Below, one piece after another: positions 1-4,347 of a stretch of 6,318 bases of DNA. Position numbers and translations under genes: made by a program. The stretch lies in the NCBI GenBank assembly GCA_902497185.1, contig CABVEG010000104.1:1-6318 (forward strand). The letters are read 5' to 3'. Position 1 is the stretch's first letter. Every line of letters starts with the position of its first letter. This DNA comes from an uncultured Eubacteriales bacterium. GTDB taxonomy: Bacteria; Bacillota; Clostridia; Lachnospirales; CAG-274. A model generated the notes under the pieces. The model was not told the origin of the DNA. It did no database searches and worked only from the letters and a program-made list of their open reading frames with translations.

Positions 1-8
1 AAAGGAGG
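1..8 (+). promoter_or_regulatory. Ribosome binding site of the CdaR-like regulator gene
   Basis: AAAGGAGG is a near-perfect Shine-Dalgarno sequence. It lies 9 bases before the ATG at 18 but only 3 before the ATG at 12, so it favours 18 as the true start. The promoter is outside the window. Confidence 0.8.
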
Positions 9-17
9 AATATGGGG

Positions 18-1109
18 ATGATTTCAAATCAAATTTTACAGAGCACTATTGACGGTCTTAAAAATATTACAAGACGTGAATTAAGTGTTGCTGAAAGAGA
101 AGGCAAAATTGTAGCGACAACAGAAGAAGAAATGGTAAATGCCACTATTGACAGTGCAGATATTTTCATTGCAAGCCCTGCTGAAAATCAGCTGGTTCAA
201 GGATACCAGTACTTTAAGGTATTTGACAACGGTTCTGCTGAATACATAGTAATTATTAAAGGCGATGACGAAGAAACATACCGTATAGGTAAAATGACGG
301 CCTTCCAGATCCAGAATCTTCTTGTAGCATATAAAGAAAGATATGACAGAGATAATTTTATCAAAAATTTACTCCTTGATAATCTTCTCCTTGTTGATAT
401 TTATTCAAGAGCTAAAAAGCTTCACATTGAAAACTCTGTAAGAAGAATAGTATATCTTATTGAAACAGAAATTGACAAGGACCTTAACGTTGTTGAGATT
501 GTAAGAAGTATTTTCCCAACTAAGCAAAAGGACTTTGTTACTGCTGTTGATGAAAAGAGTATTATCCTTGTTAAAGAGTTAAAGGATAAAGACGGCAGAG
601 AGGAAATTGAATCTATTGCAAAAAGCATCTATGATACACTTACGGCAGAGGCTATGACTAATATTTATGTTTCTATAGGTACTGCAGTAAATGACCTTAA
701 AAATGTATCATTATCTTACAAAGAGGCAAAGCTTGCCCTTGAGGTAGGAAAAATATTTGAAGAAAACAAAAATATAGTAAACTATGAACAGTTGGGTATC
801 GGCAGACTTATATATCAGCTTGATGGTTCATTATGCAAGATGTTTGTAAATGAAGTTCTCCACGGTATATCTATGGATCAGTTTGACGAGGAAACTCTTA
901 CTACAGTAAACAAATTCTTTGAAAACAACCTTAATGTATCAGAAACTTCACGTCAGCTCTATATTCACAGAAACACCCTTGTGTACAGACTGGACAAGCT
1001 TGAGAAGATGACAGGTCTTGACCTTAGAAATTTTGATGACGCAATTATATTCAAGATTATGCTTATGGTCAGCAAATATCTTAACTACAGAGAAAGCTAT
1101 ATGTATTAA
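18..1109 (+). CDS. CdaR/PucR-family transcriptional regulator
   Basis: This is a cytoplasmic DNA-binding regulator of 363 residues. The C-terminus (about residues 292-350) is the PucR-type helix-turn-helix: an acidic lead-in with N-V-S-E-T-S-R, then YIHRNTLVYRLDKLEKMTGLDLR. R-N-T-L-x-Y-R-L is the hallmark of that family. Residues about 140-262 resemble the degenerate GGDEF-like middle domain of CdaR proteins, including the SYKEAKLALEVG helix; no GGDEF motif is present, so no cyclase activity is expected. Residues 1-110 fit a CdaR-like sensory domain. In characterised relatives this domain senses sugar diacids or other small molecules, but the ligand here cannot be read. I chose the start at 18 over the ATG at 12 from ribosome-binding-site spacing. 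The stop is 42 bases before ftsE on the same strand, so co-transcription is plausible. Control of the division genes by this protein is inference from position only. Confidence 0.88.
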   Translation: MISNQILQSTIDGLKNITRRELSVAEREGKIVATTEEEMVNATIDSADIFIASPAENQLVQGYQYFKVFDNGSAEYIVIIKGDDEETYRIGKMTAFQIQNLLVAYKERYDRDNFIKNLLLDNLLLVDIYSRAKKLHIENSVRRIVYLIETEIDKDLNVVEIVRSIFPTKQKDFVTAVDEKSIILVKELKDKDGREEIESIAKSIYDTLTAEAMTNIYVSIGTAVNDLKNVSLSYKEAKLALEVGKIFEENKNIVNYEQLGIGRLIYQLDGSLCKMFVNEVLHGISMDQFDEETLTTVNKFFENNLNVSETSRQLYIHRNTLVYRLDKLEKMTGLDLRNFDDAIIFKIMLMVSKYLNYRESYMY

Positions 1110-1151
1110 TTTTAATCAGCTGTTTTCTTAAAGGAAAGGAAGTTTATCTCT

Positions 1152-1859
1152 ATGATTAAAATGGAGAATGTCACTAAGGTCTATGAAAACGGGGCTGTAG
1201 GTCTGCGTGACTTTAATTTACAGATTAACAAAGGAGATTTTGTGTTTGTTGTAGGTTCTTCCGGTTCAGGCAAATCAACCTTTATACGTCTTTTACTTAA
1301 AGAGGTTGAACCCACAGACGGTAAAATCATTATTAACGGCACAGACATAACTACACTTAAAAGACGGCAGATTCCTTATTTAAGACGTAAGATAGGTGTA
1401 GTATTTCAGGATTTCCGTCTTCTGCCCTCAAAGACAGTGTATGAAAACGTTGCCTTTGCCATGCAGGTAGTAGAAACAAATCCTAAAATTATAAGACGTA
1501 ATGTACCTCAAATTTTGGCTATGGTTGGACTTGCTAAAAAAATAAACGCATATCCTAATCAGCTTTCAGGCGGTGAGCAGCAGAGAGTTGCCCTAGCCAG
1601 AGCTATTATTAACAGACCGCCTATTCTTCTTGCTGATGAACCTACAGGTAATCTTGATCCTGATACAGCTTGGGAGATTATGGACTTAATTCAGGAAATT
1701 AACAGAAACGGTACTACTGTTGTAATTTCCACACACGCCAAGGATATAGTAGACAGAATGCAAAAGAGAGTTGTAGAAATAAACAAGGGCGTTGTACTTA
1801 GAGATGTCGAAGGTGGTGGATACAGCGATGAAGCTGAGAACATGGAAATATTATATTAA
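1152..1859 (+). CDS. ftsE: Cell division ATP-binding protein FtsE
   Basis: FtsE is the cytoplasmic ATPase of FtsEX, an ABC-type complex that does not transport solutes but drives cell-wall hydrolases across the membrane. The 235 residues carry every ABC motif: Walker A GSSGSGKST (35-43), Q-loop Q86 in VVFQDFRLL, signature LSGGEQQRVALAR (138-150), Walker B ILLADEP (158-164, catalytic E163), D-loop near NLD (167-169) and H-loop H195 in STHAKD. The VVFQDFRLLPSKTVYENVAFAM stretch separates FtsE from LolD/MacB-type ATPases, and ftsX immediately downstream confirms the identity. Length is slightly over the usual 220-230 residues because of a short C-terminal tail that overlaps the ftsX start by 32 bases, suggesting translational coupling. 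The start follows AAGGAAG at 1136-1142 with 9-base spacing. Confidence 0.97.
   Translation: MIKMENVTKVYENGAVGLRDFNLQINKGDFVFVVGSSGSGKSTFIRLLLKEVEPTDGKIIINGTDITTLKRRQIPYLRRKIGVVFQDFRLLPSKTVYENVAFAMQVVETNPKIIRRNVPQILAMVGLAKKINAYPNQLSGGEQQRVALARAIINRPPILLADEPTGNLDPDTAWEIMDLIQEINRNGTTVVISTHAKDIVDRMQKRVVEINKGVVLRDVEGGGYSDEAENMEILY
1810..1819 (+). promoter_or_regulatory. Ribosome binding site of ftsX, inside ftsE
   Basis: The purine-rich AAGGTGGTGG lies within the last codons of ftsE and ends 8 bases before the ATG at 1828. It supports 1828 as the ftsX start rather than the in-frame ATGs at 1792 and 1804, which would add N-terminal residues (MYLEMSKVVDTA) not expected in FtsX. In-frame GTG codons at 1813 and 1816 lie inside the site itself and are unlikely starts. 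Confidence 0.65.
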
Positions 1860-3054
1860 TCAGGGCTTAAGAGGCATATTTAAAAACGGTCTTATGAGTT
1901 TTGCCTCTATAGTTATTGTAAGTGCCTGTATATTTGTTGTTATACTCTCTCTTTGTATAATAACAAATGTAGATTATATGCTCAAACAAATTGAATCAGA
2001 CATTGGTGTCACTCTTTTCCTTGGAGAAAAGCCAACACAGGAGGATGTAGACTCCTTAATTGCTCAGATAAAAAATATGCCTGAAGTCAGCGATGTTACA
2101 TTTATAACATCTGATGACGCTCTTGAAGACGCAAAGAGAATGTATTCAACAGATCTTTTAGACGGACTTAAAGACGACAATCCATTTCCTCGTTCCCTTG
2201 AAATAAAGCTCAAGGATATAAAATATCAAAAAAGCTTTATTTCAAAAGCAGAGCAGCTCCAGTGGGATTTTGAAGAACAGATTTTAGGTATAAGTCAGGC
2301 TGATACACCGGCAACAGACAGTGCACAGGAGCAGCCTAATGCACAGCAAACTACACAAAAGACAGCAGGTATTTTTACTGATACAGTTTATGCTGAACCT
2401 GCAACGCAAGCTGCCACACAGGCATCACAGCCTGCAACCCAGGCTACAGTTAATCCAAGTGCCAAGGATTCAGAGGCTGCTGATCCTGCCAATCAGGCAA
2501 AATCCGCAGAGCCTACTCCGGAAGTTATTACACAGGCACAGGCTGCAACAAGCTCAGGAGAGCCTAATCTTGGAGATGCCGATTATCAGTTTCAGGGTAT
2601 TGAGCTTATAAGTCATGCTCAGCAGCTTACTGAAACTCTTATTACTATTGACACGGCATTTAAGCTCGTATCTGTTGTACTTGTTGCAATACTTAGTATT
2701 GTTTCAATAGGTATTATTATGAATACAATTAAGCTTACTGTATTTATACGTAAAAATGAAATCAATATTATGAAATACGTTGGTGCAACTGACTGGTTTA
2801 TAAGATGGCCATTTATTATTGAAGGTGTTATCATCGGTCTTATAGGTGCAATTATACCGTCTGTTATATGTACAATAGGCTATATAAACCTTTATAATTT
2901 CTTTAATTCAGATTATGCTGTTTTAAGAAACATTGCACAGCTTAAACCTGCTATGGACATATTTACAATAATTATTCCTATTGCCCTTTTAGTAGGTATG
3001 CTTATAGGTGCTGTGGGCAGTGTCAGCTCAATAAGAAAGCATCTTAACGTATAA
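1828..3054 (+). CDS. ftsX: Cell division protein FtsX with an enlarged extracellular loop
   Basis: FtsX is the integral-membrane partner of FtsE; it passes ATP-driven movement to a peptidoglycan hydrolase outside the cell. The start at 1828 gives MKLRTWKYYINQGLRGIFKN, a typical FtsX N-terminus. Four membrane segments are visible at about residues 22-45, 279-303, 326-352 and 379-402. The conserved FIRKNEINIMKYVGAT cytoplasmic stretch (307-321) follows the second. The first extracellular loop (about 46-275) contains the family-typical part from ESDIGVTLFLGE through PRSLEIKL. It is then interrupted by an Ala/Gln/Thr/Pro-rich insertion at about 155-255, which brings the protein to 408 residues against roughly 300 for usual FtsX. 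That loop is where FtsX of other Gram-positives contacts PcsB/CwlO-type hydrolases, and such a hydrolase is encoded 28 bases downstream. The membrane core appears intact, so I expect a functional protein. Confidence 0.95.
   Translation: MKLRTWKYYINQGLRGIFKNGLMSFASIVIVSACIFVVILSLCIITNVDYMLKQIESDIGVTLFLGEKPTQEDVDSLIAQIKNMPEVSDVTFITSDDALEDAKRMYSTDLLDGLKDDNPFPRSLEIKLKDIKYQKSFISKAEQLQWDFEEQILGISQADTPATDSAQEQPNAQQTTQKTAGIFTDTVYAEPATQAATQASQPATQATVNPSAKDSEAADPANQAKSAEPTPEVITQAQAATSSGEPNLGDADYQFQGIELISHAQQLTETLITIDTAFKLVSVVLVAILSIVSIGIIMNTIKLTVFIRKNEINIMKYVGATDWFIRWPFIIEGVIIGLIGAIIPSVICTIGYINLYNFFNSDYAVLRNIAQLKPAMDIFTIIIPIALLVGMLIGAVGSVSSIRKHLNV
2290..2592 (+). other. Low-complexity Ala/Gln/Thr/Pro-rich insertion in FtsX
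   Basis: These codons specify FtsX residues about 155-255. The segment is rich in A, Q, T and P, with irregular ATQA-like units (for example PATQAATQASQPATQAT at 191-207) and little hydrophobic content, so it is probably disordered and outside the membrane. Boundaries are approximate and were placed by eye between the conserved loop and the QLTETLITIDTAFKL segment leading into the second membrane helix. The composition also creates a spurious second-frame ORF across the same bases. Confidence 0.8.
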
Positions 3055-3066
3055 AAATAAAAACAA

Positions 3067-3075
3067 AGAAGTGAG
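3067..3075 (+). promoter_or_regulatory. Ribosome binding site of the M23 peptidase gene
   Basis: AGAAGTGAG is an imperfect Shine-Dalgarno sequence ending 7 bases before the ATG at 3083. It overlaps the in-frame GTG at 3071, so that GTG is unlikely to be the start. The ATG yields a clean signal peptide. Confidence 0.55.
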
Positions 3076-3082
3076 AAATTTT

Positions 3083-4288
3083 ATGAATAAAAGATTTGCA
3101 GGGATTGCATTATCCCTATTATTGTCTTTTTCGGCTGTTAGTGTTCAGGCAGAATCCGTATCTTCACTAAAAAACAAAAGTTCTGCCTTTAAAACACAAA
3201 TTAACGAAACACAGCAAAAGCTTGACCAGACTAATGCCCAAAAGCAGACTGCTCAATCTGAGGTAGATAAACTTGACAAGGAGCTTGCAACGGTTCAGGC
3301 TGAATTGAATCAGCTTAACTCAAAGCTCAGTGAAACAACTACAAGACTTCAGCAAAAGCAAAAAGAACTTGAAGAGGCAAAAAAAGTCAAGGAAGACCAA
3401 TACGATTCTCTAAAAAAGAGAATAAGAGTTATGTACGAATACGGTGATTCAGGGTATCTTGAGGTTATATTAGGCGCTGATAATTTTTCAGACTTTTTGA
3501 CAAGAGTTGAGTACGCAAACCGTATTATGAAGCATGACAGAGAGCTTTTGACACAGTATGTTGAAGCCGAAAGAATAATAAACGAAAATGTAATAGAAAT
3601 TGCCAATGACAAAAAGACAATTGAAACATTAAAGGCTCAGCAAACCACAAAACAACAGGAGCTTGATGCTAAAATTATACAAAAAACTGCCGTAGTAAAG
3701 CAGCTTGACTCTAATGCCGCAACCTACGAGGCTCAAATTGCTGACCTTGAACAACAGGACAAAACGGTTCAGGATCTTATACAGAAAGCTCAAAAGGCAG
3801 CAGAAGAGGCTCAAAAGGCAGCTCAGAAAGCACAGCAGTCAACTACAATAAGAAACAGCGCAAATGCCGGCAAGGTTTACAATTCAGACGGCAAGCACTT
3901 TCAGTATCCTGTGCCTGCATATCAGGGCTATGCTCCAAATTCAGGCTATGGTTACAGAGGAAGCCCTATAAGCGGCAAGCAGGAATTCCACACAGGACTT
4001 GACTTAAAGGCTACTCTTAACACTGATATAGTTGCTGCTGAAAGCGGTACTGTTATTTACGCAGGTTGGAGAGGCGGATACGGCAAGTGTATTATTATCG
4101 ACCATGGCGGCGGTTATTCAACACTTTATGCCCACAACAATGTATTGTATGCTTCCGTAGGACAACAGGTATCAAGAGGTCAGGTTATATCAGGTGCAGG
4201 TACAACAGGATATTCTACAGGCGTTCACTTGCATTTTGAGGTAAGAATTAACGGTCAGCATACCAACCCTACAGGATATATATACTAA
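3083..4288 (+). CDS. Secreted coiled-coil M23 metalloendopeptidase (PcsB/CwlO/EnvC-like)
   Basis: This is a probable peptidoglycan endopeptidase activated by FtsEX. The 401 residues begin with a signal peptide (MNKR, hydrophobic 5-19, likely cleavage after VQA at 23). A long coiled coil runs in two arms at about 27-115 and 155-255. The arms are separated by YEYGDSGYLEVILGADNFSDFLTR (119-141), the hinge typical of PcsB/CwlO-type coiled-coil domains. The C-terminal M23 (LytM) domain at about 275-401 has H303 and D307 in FHTGLDL, H350 in YAHNN, and H382 and H384 in GVHLHFEV. The zinc ligands and catalytic histidines are therefore all present, unlike in EnvC, whose LytM domain is degenerate and acts as an amidase activator. 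The coiled coil is the expected FtsX-binding part. The gene follows ftsX by 28 bases in an apparent operon. The exact bond cleaved cannot be told from sequence. Confidence 0.93.
   Translation: MNKRFAGIALSLLLSFSAVSVQAESVSSLKNKSSAFKTQINETQQKLDQTNAQKQTAQSEVDKLDKELATVQAELNQLNSKLSETTTRLQQKQKELEEAKKVKEDQYDSLKKRIRVMYEYGDSGYLEVILGADNFSDFLTRVEYANRIMKHDRELLTQYVEAERIINENVIEIANDKKTIETLKAQQTTKQQELDAKIIQKTAVVKQLDSNAATYEAQIADLEQQDKTVQDLIQKAQKAAEEAQKAAQKAQQSTTIRNSANAGKVYNSDGKHFQYPVPAYQGYAPNSGYGYRGSPISGKQEFHTGLDLKATLNTDIVAAESGTVIYAGWRGGYGKCIIIDHGGGYSTLYAHNNVLYASVGQQVSRGQVISGAGTTGYSTGVHLHFEVRINGQHTNPTGYIY
3788..3829 (+). repeat. Heptad-phased direct repeat in the coiled-coil coding region
   Basis: The 14-base unit GCTCAAAAGGCAGC occurs exactly at 3788-3801 and again at 3809-3822, a spacing of 21 bases or seven codons. 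The protein reads AQKAAEE AQKAAQK AQQ. The period equals one coiled-coil heptad, so the helix could have been lengthened by one turn-pair without breaking its register. Confidence 0.75.
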
Positions 4289-4325
4289 GGAAAACTTATT
4301 ATATTTTAATATAATAAGTATTTCC
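4289..4325 (+). repeat. A+T-rich intergenic hairpin after the M23 peptidase gene
   Basis: Directly after the stop codon, 4294-4305 (ACTTATTATATT) pairs perfectly with 4308-4319 across a two-base loop. Below it, GGAAA (4289-4293) pairs with TTTCC (4321-4325) if the A at 4320 bulges out, giving 17 pairs in total. No run of T follows, so it does not look like a standard intrinsic terminator. It could be an inefficient terminator, a transcript-stabilising or processing hairpin, or simply a palindrome. It occupies most of the 59-base gap before the propeller gene. Confidence 0.75.
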
Positions 4326-4336
4326 ATAACTTCGAT

Positions 4337-4343
4337 GAGGTGA
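4337..4343 (+). promoter_or_regulatory. Ribosome binding site of the beta-propeller protein gene
   Basis: GAGGTGA is a good Shine-Dalgarno match ending 4 bases before the ATG at 4348. It favours this start over the in-frame ATG at 4360. Confidence 0.75.
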
Positions 4344-4347
4344 AGCT

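Noticed and set aside
422..628. Minus-strand ORF of 68 residues within the regulator gene
   Set aside because: It is a shadow of the GGDEF-like domain coding sequence with no recognisable motif.
2371..2400. Possible internal signal-peptidase site after VYA in the FtsX insertion
   Set aside because: V-Y-A-E-P resembles a cleavage site, but no hydrophobic stretch precedes it within the insertion, so processing there is not supported.
2321..2611. Second-frame + strand ORF of 96 residues within ftsX
   Set aside because: It is rich in H, L, Q and R only because it is the shifted reading of the Ala/Gln/Thr/Pro-rich insertion. It has no convincing ribosome binding site and no recognisable domain.
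2687..2701. Small palindrome in ftsX (7-bp arms around one base)
   Set aside because: A match this short is expected by chance in several kilobases of A+T-rich sequence and lies in conserved membrane-helix codons.
3349..3814. Minus-strand ORFs at 3349-3612 and 3629-3814
   Set aside because: They lie opposite the coiled-coil codons of the M23 peptidase, whose composition (AAG, GAA, CAA) gives stop-poor, Leu/Ser/Phe-rich antisense frames. No independent gene evidence.
4310..4315. TATAAT resembling a -10 promoter element before the propeller gene
   Set aside because: It is part of an A+T-only palindrome, which makes the match likely by chance, and about 17 bases upstream there is no TTGACA-like sequence.
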